Below, piece by piece: positions 37,542 to 46,649 of a stretch of DNA of 64,000 nt. Every line of letters begins with the position of its first letter. Within the stretch, counting starts at the first letter, position 1. Origin of the DNA: Pseudomonadota bacterium (GTDB taxonomy: Bacteria; Pseudomonadota; Gammaproteobacteria; Burkholderiales; Methylophilaceae); assembly GCA_029556915.1 (NCBI GenBank), contig JAKQIT010000074.1, forward strand, positions 62,001 through 126,000, written 5' to 3'. The notes beneath the pieces are model-generated. The model searched no databases and had not been told where the DNA came from. It saw only the letters and a list, made by a program, of their open reading frames with translations. Made by a program: the position numbers and the translations under genes.

Positions 37542-37561
37542 TGAGCAACCTAATTTATAAT
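37533..37561 (+). promoter_or_regulatory. Sigma-70-like promoter for dapC
   Basis: TTTACT (37533-37538), a 17-bp spacer, then a perfect TATAAT (37556-37561). The predicted start is within a base or two of the dapC ATG at 37568, implying a leaderless transcript. No Shine-Dalgarno is present. Confidence 0.55.
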
Positions 37562-37567
37562 ACCTGC

Positions 37568-38755
37568 ATGAACCCAAATCTTGATTTATTACAACCTTAC
37601 CCATTTCAGCGTTTGCGTGATTTGTTTAGCGGTATTACTCCCAACGCTAACTTTAGTCCGATTAATCTATCGATTGGTGAACCTAAACACGCCACACCGC
37701 AACTGATTAAAGACGCGCTAACGAATAATCTGGCTGGCCTTGCAAGCTACCCAACCACCATTGGCGTGCCAGCCTTGCGCAAAGCCATTTCACAATGGAT
37801 TGCGCGCCGTTATAACATTGCCCCACCCAACGCCGAAACCGCTATTTTACCTGTGAATGGCAGCCGTGAAGCGTTATTTGCATTTGCCCAAGCAGTCATT
37901 GACTCTAGTAATGAAAAGCCTGTTGTCATTTCACCTAACCCCTTTTACCAAATTTATGAAGGCGCTGCTTTTTTAGCTGGCGCTGAACCTTATTTTTTAA
38001 ACACATTACCTGAAAACAACCACGCCATGGACTTCGCCAGCGTGCCTGTGGAAGTGTTGAAACGTACACAGTTGGTATTTGTGTGTAGCCCAGGCAACCC
38101 TTCTGGCAAGGTGATGGATTTAAACCAGTGGAAAACCATTTTTGACCTCTCCGACCAATACGGTTTTGTGGTTGCGGCAGATGAATGTTATTCAGAAATT
38201 TACTTTGACGAAAACAAACCACCACTTGGCGCGCTACAAGCCGCGCATTTGTTAGGCCGTGATTTTAAAAACTTAGTAATTTTCAGCTCACTTTCTAAGC
38301 GCTCTAACGTGCCGGGCATGCGCTCTGGCTTTGTGGCGGGTGATGAAAGCATTATTGAAAAATTTGCGCTTTATCGCACTTACCACGGCTGCGCGATGAA
38401 CCCAGCCGTACAAGCGGCTTCAATCGCGGCGTGGAATGATGAAGCGCATGTGATAGAAAACCGCACACTTTACGCACAAAAATTTAATACGGTTACGCCC
38501 ATTTTAAAAAATGTGCTGGAAGTTGAAATGCCTAATGCCGCTTTTTACTTATGGGCGCGTGTGAAAGATAAAAGCATTTCAGACACCGATTTTGCGATAA
38601 AACTTTACCGTGATTTCAATATCACCGTGCTGCCCGGCAGCTTTTTGGCACGTGAAGCGCATGGCATTAACCCCGGCAAAAATTTCATACGCATGGCGTT
38701 GGTGGCAAGTTTTGATGAGTGCGTGGAAGCCGCAAAACGCATATCAGCACTTTAG
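37568..38755 (+). CDS. dapC: N-succinyldiaminopimelate aminotransferase
   Basis: Class I/II PLP aminotransferase of 395 residues in the lysine/diaminopimelate pathway. INLSIGEPKHATPQ near the N-terminus and the PLP lysine Lys244 in SSLSKRSNVPGMRSGFVAGD are typical of DapC (TIGR03538 type). It has no ribosome site but an excellent -10 element seven bases before the ATG. It converges on miaA, with a hairpin repeat between. Confidence 0.9.
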   Translation: MNPNLDLLQPYPFQRLRDLFSGITPNANFSPINLSIGEPKHATPQLIKDALTNNLAGLASYPTTIGVPALRKAISQWIARRYNIAPPNAETAILPVNGSREALFAFAQAVIDSSNEKPVVISPNPFYQIYEGAAFLAGAEPYFLNTLPENNHAMDFASVPVEVLKRTQLVFVCSPGNPSGKVMDLNQWKTIFDLSDQYGFVVAADECYSEIYFDENKPPLGALQAAHLLGRDFKNLVIFSSLSKRSNVPGMRSGFVAGDESIIEKFALYRTYHGCAMNPAVQAASIAAWNDEAHVIENRTLYAQKFNTVTPILKNVLEVEMPNAAFYLWARVKDKSISDTDFAIKLYRDFNITVLPGSFLAREAHGINPGKNFIRMALVASFDECVEAAKRISAL

Positions 38756-38798
38756 AAATTTTCTACAAAAAAATAGCCAAAAAAACGCTTTTTTTTGC

Positions 38799-38867
38799 AT
38801 CAAATCATTTCACCTCCTCTGTAAGCCAGTATCTATGCGGCTTCCAGAGGCATAAAAATCGCTCGGA
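38799..38867 (+). repeat. Hairpin repeat copy 8
   Basis: CATCAAATCATTTCACCTC left flank, arms 38816-38827 and 38839-38850, loop AGTATCTATGC and a GCTCGG right end. It lies between the convergent genes dapC and miaA. The left flank is identical to copy 10 for over 20 bases. Confidence 0.9.
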
Positions 38868-38872
38868 TGAAA

Positions 38873-39814
38873 TCAAGCGTTCAAAAACCGCTTTATTTTA
38901 TCCAAAATTAGCGCATTCAACTGTGGATTTAAGCAGTCAATTTCGACCACATCATCCATCCCACGCAACCATGTAAGTTGACGTTTTGCCAGTTGGCGCG
39001 TGGCAAAAATGCCTCTATCACGCAACTCAGTCAAATCATAATCGCCGCGCATATACTCTAAAGTTTGCCTGTAGCCTACGCAGCGCATCGAAGTCGATTC
39101 TGGCGTTAGGGTTGGGTATTTTGCAATCAGCGCATTCACCTCATCCACAAAACCCGCCGCCAGCATTTGGTCAAAACGCATGGCTATGCGCTCGTGCAGC
39201 ACTTTGCGCTCGCTCGGCACTAAAGCAATTTTAAGCAAATTGTAGGGCAACGTTTCTCTTGTTTGCTTGGCAATCAGCGTTGACATCGCCTCACCCGTAA
39301 TTTCAAATACCTCTAAAGCGCGTTGAATGCGCTGCACATCGTTTGGCTCTAAGCGCGCGGCTGTCACAGGGTCAACCAAAGCAAGTTTTTCATGCATGGC
39401 TGGCCAGCCAGTCAGTGCAGCGCGCGCATCTAACCTTGCGCGAATTTCAGGGTTAGCCTCTGGCAAACCGCTTAAGCCTTCTTGCAAGGCTTTAAAATAC
39501 AGCATGGTGCCACCCACCAACAGCGGCACTTTTCCACGCGCGGTGATTTCTGCCATTAGGCTCAGTGCATCATTTCTAAAGTTTGCAGCAGAATACGCCT
39601 GCGTCGGTAGGATTAAATCAATTAAATGATGCGGTGCCTTCGCAAGCATGGCTGAGTCAGGCTTAGCGGTACCGATATTCATGTCTTTAAACACCAAAGC
39701 TGAATCCACACTGATAATTTCAACGGGGAGTTTTGAATACAACTCGACCGCTGCGCCTGTTTTGCCGCTGGCGGTTGGGCCCATTAAAAAGATGGCAGAG
39801 GGAAGTTGCTTCAT
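38873..39814 (-). CDS. miaA: tRNA dimethylallyltransferase
   Basis: Adds the dimethylallyl group to A37 of tRNAs reading UNN codons. The protein has 313 residues. The P-loop is IFLMGPTASGKTGAAVEL (about 8-25), then ISVDSALVFKDMNIGTAKP, and PHHLIDLILP. It lies seven bases after the peroxiredoxin gene, in a mutL-peroxiredoxin-miaA order. The classical pair mutL-miaA is thus kept, with one gene inserted. Confidence 0.96.
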   Translation of the reverse strand: MKQLPSAIFLMGPTASGKTGAAVELYSKLPVEIISVDSALVFKDMNIGTAKPDSAMLAKAPHHLIDLILPTQAYSAANFRNDALSLMAEITARGKVPLLVGGTMLYFKALQEGLSGLPEANPEIRARLDARAALTGWPAMHEKLALVDPVTAARLEPNDVQRIQRALEVFEITGEAMSTLIAKQTRETLPYNLLKIALVPSERKVLHERIAMRFDQMLAAGFVDEVNALIAKYPTLTPESTSMRCVGYRQTLEYMRGDYDLTELRDRGIFATRQLAKRQLTWLRGMDDVVEIDCLNPQLNALILDKIKRFLNA

Positions 39815-39821
39815 TGATATT

Positions 39822-40388
39822 TTAAATTAATGAGTGGCTGCTAAGCCATTCAAGAACTTGCGCCGCGTTTTCATTCGGCGGAAACACTGGATAAAATACT
39901 TCACAGATTTTGCCATCTTTAACAATAAGCGTAAGCCGTTTGATTAACATGAGACCATGGTATTCAAAAGTTGGCAGCATCAATGCATTTGCAAAGCTAA
40001 GAGAATCGTCACAGAGTAACTCAAAAGGAAGATGCAATCTTCCAACTGCCTCTTGCTGAGCATCATGCGTTTGAGCACTTAAACCATATATTTTTGCCCC
40101 TAAATTTAGAAAATCATCATGGTTATCTCTAAACGCGCAAGACTGCGGCGTGCAACCTCTTGCACCGGGGATTTCATTCCAGCCTGTCATGGGCGGTCCA
40201 TCAGGTCTGCCTATCATCGGGAAAATGTAAACAACGGTTGTTCCACTTAATTTACTCAAATCTACCTGCTGCCCTGATGTGCTCAACAGTTTAATAGATG
40301 GTAGCAAGCGCCCTTCAAGGTGTTTGCAAGCGCCATCATCTTGCGGAATAGGTAAATTTGGCGGCAACTCAAGCAGGTTTTTCGTCAT
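39822..40388 (-). CDS. Peroxiredoxin (AhpC/TSA family)
   Basis: 188-residue thioredoxin-fold peroxidase. The active-site segment is GARGCTPQSCAFRDN, with CTPQSC carrying the likely peroxidatic and resolving cysteines, as in some BCP-like peroxiredoxins. It follows the mutL stop codon by one base; GGGGTAAGTGAG lies just before its ATG. The insertion into the mutL-miaA operon suggests constitutive expression. Confidence 0.82.
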   Translation of the reverse strand: MTKNLLELPPNLPIPQDDGACKHLEGRLLPSIKLLSTSGQQVDLSKLSGTTVVYIFPMIGRPDGPPMTGWNEIPGARGCTPQSCAFRDNHDDFLNLGAKIYGLSAQTHDAQQEAVGRLHLPFELLCDDSLSFANALMLPTFEYHGLMLIKRLTLIVKDGKICEVFYPVFPPNENAAQVLEWLSSHSLI

Positions 40389-40389
40389 C

Positions 40390-42249
40390 TCACTTACCCC
40401 GCATAAACATCTTATCCAAATCGCTCATGCCCACCTGAAACCACGTAGGGCGACCATGGTTACATTGTCCACTGCGTTCAGTGGCTTCCATGTCGCGCAG
40501 TAGCGCGTTCATTTCTGGGATGGTTAAACTGCGATTGGCACGCACGGCGGCATGGCAGGCCATGGTACCCAGCAATTCGTTGCGTCGCTCGGTGAGCGCA
40601 CGGCTAGCACCAAATTCGCGTAAATCTCGCAGCACATCGCGCGCTAGGGTGACGGCATCGGCTTGTTGTAGCATCACTGGCACGCCGCGCACAGCCAACG
40701 TGGTGGGCGAAATAATGGCAATATCAAAACCAAGTTGCTGAAAAATATTATCTTGGCTCGTCAAAGCCTCACTTACCGCCGCTACTTCTAGTTTATCCGC
40801 ATGAAAGCTGATGGGTAGCAATAAAGGCTGCATGGCAACCGCTTGAGTATCCAACGCGTTTTTGAGCTTTTCATACATAATACGCTCGTGCGCAGCGTGC
40901 ATATCCACCACCACCAAACCTTGCGCATTTTGCGCCAGCACGTAAATGCCGTGAATTTGCGCCACAGCAAAACCTAAAGGAAATTCGCCATTATTTTCAT
41001 TTAAATTTACACCATTTTCTGCCCGAGAAAAATTTGCACCGCTGGCAGCCCCATCCAGACTGGCTTGCAGAGGAGGTGAAATGATGTTGTGCGAATTTTC
41101 GCTTTGAAAACTGTTTTTTTGCCCGAATAAAGTTTGATAAAAATCGGTGGGCTGCTGCGCAGATAATTGGATTTGCGATTGGTATGTGGGGTATGGCGTG
41201 TTCGCATTTTTATCCGCAAAAGGATTATGCGCAGCCTGCCCTGCCGTGACCGCATTTGAGTTACCAGTTGGCGCTGCTAACGCTTTGTGAAGCGAGTGAA
41301 AAATAAAGCGGTGAATGGCTTGGCTGTCTCTAAAACGCACTTCTGTTTTGGCGGGGTGTACGTTCACATCCACCAGCGTTGGGTCGCACTCTAAAAACAG
41401 CACAAACGCAGGGTGGCGGTCATGGTGCAGCACGTCTTGATACGCTTGGCGAATCGCGTGGGCAATCAGTTTATCGCGCACAAAACGCCCATTTACATAC
41501 ACATACTGCGTATCGCGACTATGGCGATTAAACGTCGGTTTGGCCGCCCTGCCCCATAATCGCAAGCCTGCGGCAGACTCATCTAAGCTCAGTGATTCTG
41601 CAAAAAACTCATCGCCTAACACTTCTGCAAAGCGCCGCTCTGGCGCGCCAACAGCATAGCGACTTAACACGCGGCCATTATGCTGCAATTGAAATGCTAC
41701 ATCTGGACGCGATAGCGCAATGCGTTCAAACGCATCTTCGCAATGGCTAAATTCAGTTGCCTCAGTTTTTAAAAATTTGCGCCGCGCGGGGGTGTTAAAG
41801 TATAAATCGTTGACTTCAACAATTGTGCCGGCATCCAGTGCAGTAGGCTCAATGGGCGAAATTTCACTGCCATTAGAAGCAATGCGCCACGCGTGCTTGG
41901 TGTTTTGCTCGCGGCTTAAAATTTGCGCACGCGAAATGGAAGCGATACTGGCTAAAGCCTCACCCCTAAACCCTAAACTCGCCACCGATTCTAAATCTTC
42001 CAGCGAGGCAATTTTGCTGGTGGCGTGGCGTGTCAAAGCCAGTGCTAAGTCATCTTGCGCAATGCCTTTGCCGTTATCTGCCACGCGCAGTTGCTTAACA
42101 CCCCCTTGCAAAAGCGCCACTGCAATATCGGTGCTACCTGCATCTAGGCTATTTTCTAGCAACTCTTTTAACGCTGAAGCTGGACGTTCCACCACTTCGC
42201 CTGCGGCGATTTGGCTAATGAGTTGGTCTGGAAGTAAGTGAATGCGCAT
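40390..42249 (-). CDS. mutL: DNA mismatch repair protein MutL, with a hairpin repeat in its coding sequence
   Basis: 619-residue GHKL ATPase coordinating mismatch repair. The start is ATG 42249 (MRIHLLPDQLISQIAAGEVV), 19 codons inside the longest frame. ATP-site motifs are LLENSLDAG, VADNGKGI and SLGFRGEALASI. The C-terminal domain holds DMHAAHERIMYE, matching the DQHA(X)2E(X)4E endonuclease motif of MutL proteins that nick DNA, then ACHAAVRA and QCNHGRPT. Residues 389-409 of the linker are encoded by a dispersed hairpin repeat. The 5' end overlaps that of the helicase on the other strand by eight bases. Confidence 0.96.
   Translation of the reverse strand: MRIHLLPDQLISQIAAGEVVERPASALKELLENSLDAGSTDIAVALLQGGVKQLRVADNGKGIAQDDLALALTRHATSKIASLEDLESVASLGFRGEALASIASISRAQILSREQNTKHAWRIASNGSEISPIEPTALDAGTIVEVNDLYFNTPARRKFLKTEATEFSHCEDAFERIALSRPDVAFQLQHNGRVLSRYAVGAPERRFAEVLGDEFFAESLSLDESAAGLRLWGRAAKPTFNRHSRDTQYVYVNGRFVRDKLIAHAIRQAYQDVLHHDRHPAFVLFLECDPTLVDVNVHPAKTEVRFRDSQAIHRFIFHSLHKALAAPTGNSNAVTAGQAAHNPFADKNANTPYPTYQSQIQLSAQQPTDFYQTLFGQKNSFQSENSHNIISPPLQASLDGAASGANFSRAENGVNLNENNGEFPLGFAVAQIHGIYVLAQNAQGLVVVDMHAAHERIMYEKLKNALDTQAVAMQPLLLPISFHADKLEVAAVSEALTSQDNIFQQLGFDIAIISPTTLAVRGVPVMLQQADAVTLARDVLRDLREFGASRALTERRNELLGTMACHAAVRANRSLTIPEMNALLRDMEATERSGQCNHGRPTWFQVGMSDLDKMFMRGK
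41022..41085 (-). repeat. Hairpin repeat copy 9, in frame inside mutL
   Basis: Read on the minus strand it begins ATCATTTCACCTCCTCTG, continues through CAAGCCAGTCTGGATGG and ends TTTTTCTCGGG. All landmarks of the family are in order at full length. The right arm is degenerate, so the hairpin is weak. It encodes residues IISPPLQASL and onwards to NFSR in MutL. Confidence 0.85.
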
Positions 42250-43813
42250 AGAGATTGGTATTTTACCTGTTTTGGGCGAAAATCTTGTGCGTATGATTTC
42301 AAACAAACAAGATTTTATTGAAAATGCTTATATTGCAAGCTTTAGCAACGCGCGCGCGATTAAACGTCATCACCATTTTTATTTAGGGCCAACTAACTCG
42401 GGCAAAACGCATCACGCCTTGATTGCTTTGCAACATGCGCAGTCTGGCGTTTACTTAGCACCTTTGCGTTTACTCGCCATGGAGATACGTGACCGCCTTG
42501 TGGCCGCTGGCATTTCTTGTAACCTGATAACAGGCGAAGAGCGCGTGTTGATGGAAGGTGCACAGCACACAGCCTCTACCATTGAAATGATGAATCCGAG
42601 CAAAGCCGTTGAAGTGGCCGTGATTGATGAAATTCAAATGTTGCAAGACCCTGACCGTGGCAGCGCTTGGACTGCGGCTTTAGTGGGTGTGCCAGCAAAG
42701 CAAGTGTTTATTTGCGGCTCAACCGCTGTCACAAAGCCTTGTATTGCTGTGGTTGAGGCGATGGGTGAAACGCATGAAATCACTTATTTAACCCGCAAAA
42801 CACCGCTCGTGCTGGAAGATGAAAGCCTATGCGGTAAGCGCTATAGCAAGCCGAAAGTAAAAACTAAACTACAAAAAGGTGATGCGGTAATCGCATTTAG
42901 CCGTAAAGATGTTCTGACACTCTCGGCGCGATTTCGCCAGTGGGGCTTTACCGTTGCTAGCATTTATGGCGCACTTGCGCCCGAGGTAAGACGCACGGAA
43001 TCTGAACGCTTTAACTCTAGTGCCGCTGATATTTTAGTGGCCACCGATGCGATTGGTATGGGCTTAAATTTACCAATTCGCCGTGTGATTTTTTCTAACA
43101 TTTATAAATTTGATGGGTTTGCTTCACGCCCACTCAACGCTACTGAAGTACGACAAATTGCGGGGCGCGCTGGGCGGTTTGGTATTTATGAAACAGGCTA
43201 TGTGAATGTGCTTGAAAACGATGAGCGCATTCATATTGAACACATGCTGAACGTGGATGACACCACTGATTTACAAAAGCTGCCCGTTAGCTTGCCATTT
43301 AGCAGTATCGAGACACTTTCAGTAAAACTAAATACGCGAAAAATTGCAGAGATTTTGGCTTATATTCAAGAGCGCTCGCGCGACCAAGACGAATTTTTTG
43401 AACAATCATCATTAAATAGCCAAACAATACAAGCAGCGATTGTAGATGAACATGCGCCTAACTTGTCATTAAAAGATAAGTTTATCTTCGTATGTGCGCC
43501 AATCGCGCTGAATGTGGCATTTGAAAAAGATTACTACTTACTGTGTTTGCAAAGCGTCGCACTATCTCATCCACGGCGTTTGCCCACTGCACCTGCATGG
43601 CTCAGCACAACCAACCCGAAACATTTAGAAGCCGCTGAATTACTCAGCCACAACATCAGTTTGTATGCTTGGCTAAGTTTTAAGTTTCCACAGATATTTA
43701 TTGATAGTTGCCAAGTTAGCGCATTGCGCCAACAGGTAGCGCGATATATTGAAGGTGCGTTATTGACACAAGCTGGTTATGGTGAAATTAGTCGTGAAGT
43801 GGACTTTAAGTGA
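42242..43813 (+). CDS. Suv3-like ATP-dependent RNA helicase
   Basis: 523-residue superfamily 2 helicase. Motif I is GPTNSGKTHHAL (49-60), motif II VIDEIQM with DEIQ (about 130-133), motif V ATDAIGMGLNLPIRRVIFSN and motif VI QIAGRAGR (about 304-311). GPTNSGKT, DEIQ and QIAGRAGR are diagnostic of the mitochondrial Suv3 family, the helicase of the RNA degradosome. GGAAG lies seven bases before ATG 42242, so the gene probably begins inside the mutL start region; ATG 42293 is an alternative. The cellular role in bacteria is not established. Confidence 0.87.
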   Translation: MRIEIGILPVLGENLVRMISNKQDFIENAYIASFSNARAIKRHHHFYLGPTNSGKTHHALIALQHAQSGVYLAPLRLLAMEIRDRLVAAGISCNLITGEERVLMEGAQHTASTIEMMNPSKAVEVAVIDEIQMLQDPDRGSAWTAALVGVPAKQVFICGSTAVTKPCIAVVEAMGETHEITYLTRKTPLVLEDESLCGKRYSKPKVKTKLQKGDAVIAFSRKDVLTLSARFRQWGFTVASIYGALAPEVRRTESERFNSSAADILVATDAIGMGLNLPIRRVIFSNIYKFDGFASRPLNATEVRQIAGRAGRFGIYETGYVNVLENDERIHIEHMLNVDDTTDLQKLPVSLPFSSIETLSVKLNTRKIAEILAYIQERSRDQDEFFEQSSLNSQTIQAAIVDEHAPNLSLKDKFIFVCAPIALNVAFEKDYYLLCLQSVALSHPRRLPTAPAWLSTTNPKHLEAAELLSHNISLYAWLSFKFPQIFIDSCQVSALRQQVARYIEGALLTQAGYGEISREVDFK

Positions 43814-43822
43814 ATTTAGCTT

Positions 43823-43841
43823 AAGTGTAAGGCACTTTTTA
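43823..43841. terminator. Weak hairpin/T-run between helicase and diguanylate cyclase genes
   Basis: AAGTG-TAAGG-CACTT followed by TTTATT, directly after the helicase stop codon. The stem has only five base pairs. It is a plausible terminator for the convergent pair, but weak. Confidence 0.35.
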
Positions 43842-43846
43842 TTGCA

Positions 43847-45070
43847 TTATTTCTTTGCCATATAGGCGGCCATCGCCGCTTCATCAAATGTTTTAACATT
43901 GTTACGGCCAGAATTTTTTGCATGATATAGCGCCATATCTGCACGTTCAATTAACTTTTCAACCGTGTCGCCCACTTTATAATAAGCCAGACCGAATGAT
44001 GCGGTCACATTGATAGTTTTTTGGTCAAATTCAAAACTTTGTTCGGCAACCATTTCACATAAACGCTGAATAATCGCTTTAGCTTCCAGCTCCTTTGTTT
44101 TTGGTAGCATGATTAAAAACTCTTCGCCACCAAAACGCGCTACCGTATCAACCTCGCGCAACTGTTGCTTAATCACAGATGAAAAACGCCGTAGCACCTC
44201 ATCGCCAGCAGGGTGACCAAAACGGTCATTGATAGATTTAAAATGGTCAATATCTGCCAGTACCACGACAAAATTTTCATGGTGACGTTTAAGTTCAGCA
44301 AATACTTTATCAAGATACGTCATGGCATAACGACGATTGAATACTTTTGTTAACTCATCATTGGTCGCGAGCATTTCAAGGCGATTTTGTGCCGAAATCA
44401 AGTTCTCATTTTTTACCACAAGCTCCATATTTGCCTGCTGCATACTGAGTTTTAGTTTATTTAACTCATCAATATAGCGATTGTTTTGAAGTTGGCTATC
44501 AATGTGCTGTAACGAATGCTGATGGTTAAAATGCGCAAACAATACACTAGAGGCACCCAGCATAATAGTTCCAAAAAACCACCAATGAAATTGACTAATA
44601 TCCATCGCAAAATATAACAGCAAACATAATAAAAAAGGTGTCACAAATGACAACATACCTGTCTTAGAAGCTGACATAATGGAAGCAGAATAAGCAATCG
44701 CAACTGATAGTACAGTAATTACCAAGGTTTGATTAAGACTTAAGATACCTTTGGGTAATAACAAAAAGCAAGCACTGCCCCACGCCAACCCCAACAACAC
44801 TTGCAACACAAAATGCCATTTGATATAACGAGAAAACTTATCTTCATCCATCTGTGCATCAAAGAATTTAATGCTCAGTAATTTAGTGATATCAATCGAT
44901 AAAACCAATGCCAACCAAACCATCGTTCGAGTGAACCCAGCAGTTGAGAAGGTTAATAATGCAATTTGAATCATTGCAATAGCAGCAACCGCTGTACCCT
45001 TGCGGGCGTCGTTGAGATAGCTTTCAAACAGCGCTAAATTGAAATGATGCCTTGTATTTTCTTTTGTCAT
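43847..45070 (-). CDS. Membrane-anchored diguanylate cyclase (GGDEF)
   Basis: 407 residues. The N-terminal half has about six or seven hydrophobic segments forming an uncharacterised membrane sensor. A short coiled-coil-like stretch (about 200-235) leads to the GGDEF domain with DELTKVFNRRYA, DIDHFKSINDRFGH and the active-site GGEEF. An RxxD inhibitory site (REVD) lies five residues before it. It should therefore make cyclic di-GMP with product inhibition. It separates tsaE-amiC from mutL on the same strand. Confidence 0.93.
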   Translation of the reverse strand: MTKENTRHHFNLALFESYLNDARKGTAVAAIAMIQIALLTFSTAGFTRTMVWLALVLSIDITKLLSIKFFDAQMDEDKFSRYIKWHFVLQVLLGLAWGSACFLLLPKGILSLNQTLVITVLSVAIAYSASIMSASKTGMLSFVTPFLLCLLLYFAMDISQFHWWFFGTIMLGASSVLFAHFNHQHSLQHIDSQLQNNRYIDELNKLKLSMQQANMELVVKNENLISAQNRLEMLATNDELTKVFNRRYAMTYLDKVFAELKRHHENFVVVLADIDHFKSINDRFGHPAGDEVLRRFSSVIKQQLREVDTVARFGGEEFLIMLPKTKELEAKAIIQRLCEMVAEQSFEFDQKTINVTASFGLAYYKVGDTVEKLIERADMALYHAKNSGRNNVKTFDEAAMAAYMAKK

Positions 45071-45203
45071 TATGCTAAATATATCGTTTTTATTGTTATT
45101 GCTAATTTTAAGTTAGCTATAACTAAGCATTAAATATGCCAACTATTAGCGAGTGTATTTAAACATGAGAAAATAAATAAAAGATTTGAAAATCAGCTAA
45201 AAA

Positions 45204-46649
45204 TTAGTCTTGTGCGGCCTTGGTTTTAGCCAATGCAGGGTTACTAGCGAAGTATTTTTTTATGCCCGCCAGGATGGAAGAAACCAACTTAGCTTGGTAC
45301 AAATCATCATTCAATTTACGCTCTTCTTCAGGGTTGCTGATAAACGCTGTTTCTACCAGAATTGAGGGAATATCAGGGGATTTTAATACTGCAAAACCTG
45401 CTTGTTCTACATGATTTTTATGCAATTTATTCACATCCGCAATTTTACCAAGCACGGCCTTGCCTAACTTAAGACTATCGTTAATCGTGGCAGTTTGCGA
45501 TAAATCGAGTAAGGTTTTGGCAAGAATTGGATCTTTCACGCGCAAGCTTACGCCGCCGATTAAGTCAGACTCATTTTCCTTTTTCGCTAAATAACGGGCA
45601 CTGGCACTGGTTGCCCCTTTTTCGGACAAAGCAAAAACCGATGACCCCCGTGCAGCAGGGTTTGTAAAGGCATCTGCATGAATGGAAATAAACAAATCAG
45701 CCTGCATGGCGCGCGCCTTAACTACTCGGTCATGCAATGGAATAAAAAAATCACTGTCGCGCGTCAAGACGGCTTGCATATTAGGTTCAGCATCAATTTT
45801 TTCTTTGAGTTTTTTTGCTATGTTGAGGGTAATATCTTTTTCTCTGCTTCCGCTTGCGCCCCTTGCGCCAGGGTCTTCCCCGCCGTGCCCAGCATCAATA
45901 GCGATGATAATTTGACGCCCTTGTTTTTTAACTTCAGGTTTAGCTTCACTTTTAGGTTGATCTACAGGCTCTTCCGCTTTGTTATCAGCGGGCTTAGTTT
46001 CTTGCAATTTAACATCCGTAGGCTTAACTTCTGAAGAGCTAGGCGGCTCAGTCGGTTTGGTTTTCTGCGTGGTTGGCAAGGCTTGCTCATTTTGGACAAC
46101 TACAACGTCGGCAGGTTTATTTTCAGCTTGTGTACCAGATTGTTCTGGCAACACATCAGTCGCGGTATTTTCTGCGGTAGCGGTTGCGCTCACTTCTGGT
46201 GTTTGCTCATTTTCACGCTCTGCCAACATCGCCATAATTGGGTCTTGAAGCGGCAAAATATCAAGCACTAAACGATGTTGATATTCGCTCATTGGCTTTA
46301 AGCTAAAAGCATTCGCTTTGGCTGCGTTTTTAAGATCCACCACTAAACGCACCGTATTTTGTTGAAACTTCGCCACGCGAATCTGCTTAATATAGGGGTC
46401 GCTAGGTAACACTTTGTCATTAAATGACTTCATCATCTGGCTAAGTTCGATGTTTTCAATATCTAGCACTATGCGGTCTGGATTTTCAATCACCAGCATT
46501 TTGTAGCTAAATGGCTTGGCAGATTCAAGCGTAATGCGGGTGTAATCTTGCGAAGGCCAAACCCGTGTTGCAATCACGGCATCTGCGGCTAATGCGATTT
46601 GCTGCAAACTTGCGCACAACAATAGCCATAATAAACCTAGGCGTGTCAT
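45204..46649 (-). CDS. amiC: N-acetylmuramoyl-L-alanine amidase with AMIN domain
   Basis: Periplasmic zinc amidase that cleaves septal peptidoglycan for daughter-cell separation, about 481 residues. A signal peptide (MTRLGLLWLLLCASLQQIALA) precedes the AMIN domain (about 22-130) and a long Thr/Pro/Glu/Lys-rich linker (about 150-245). The Amidase_3 domain follows: IDAGHGGEDPGARG, EKDITL, SIHADAF and VETAFISNPEEE. The ATG at 46649 overlaps the tsaE stop as ATGA. The linker is longer than usual. AmiB naming would be equally defensible. Confidence 0.93.
   Translation of the reverse strand: MTRLGLLWLLLCASLQQIALAADAVIATRVWPSQDYTRITLESAKPFSYKMLVIENPDRIVLDIENIELSQMMKSFNDKVLPSDPYIKQIRVAKFQQNTVRLVVDLKNAAKANAFSLKPMSEYQHRLVLDILPLQDPIMAMLAERENEQTPEVSATATAENTATDVLPEQSGTQAENKPADVVVVQNEQALPTTQKTKPTEPPSSSEVKPTDVKLQETKPADNKAEEPVDQPKSEAKPEVKKQGRQIIIAIDAGHGGEDPGARGASGSREKDITLNIAKKLKEKIDAEPNMQAVLTRDSDFFIPLHDRVVKARAMQADLFISIHADAFTNPAARGSSVFALSEKGATSASARYLAKKENESDLIGGVSLRVKDPILAKTLLDLSQTATINDSLKLGKAVLGKIADVNKLHKNHVEQAGFAVLKSPDIPSILVETAFISNPEEERKLNDDLYQAKLVSSILAGIKKYFASNPALAKTKAAQD

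Noticed and set aside
42250-42306. Longer MutL N-terminus
   Set aside because: The additional 19 residues precede the highly conserved MRIHLLPDQLISQIAAGEVV start and would lie opposite the helicase gene.
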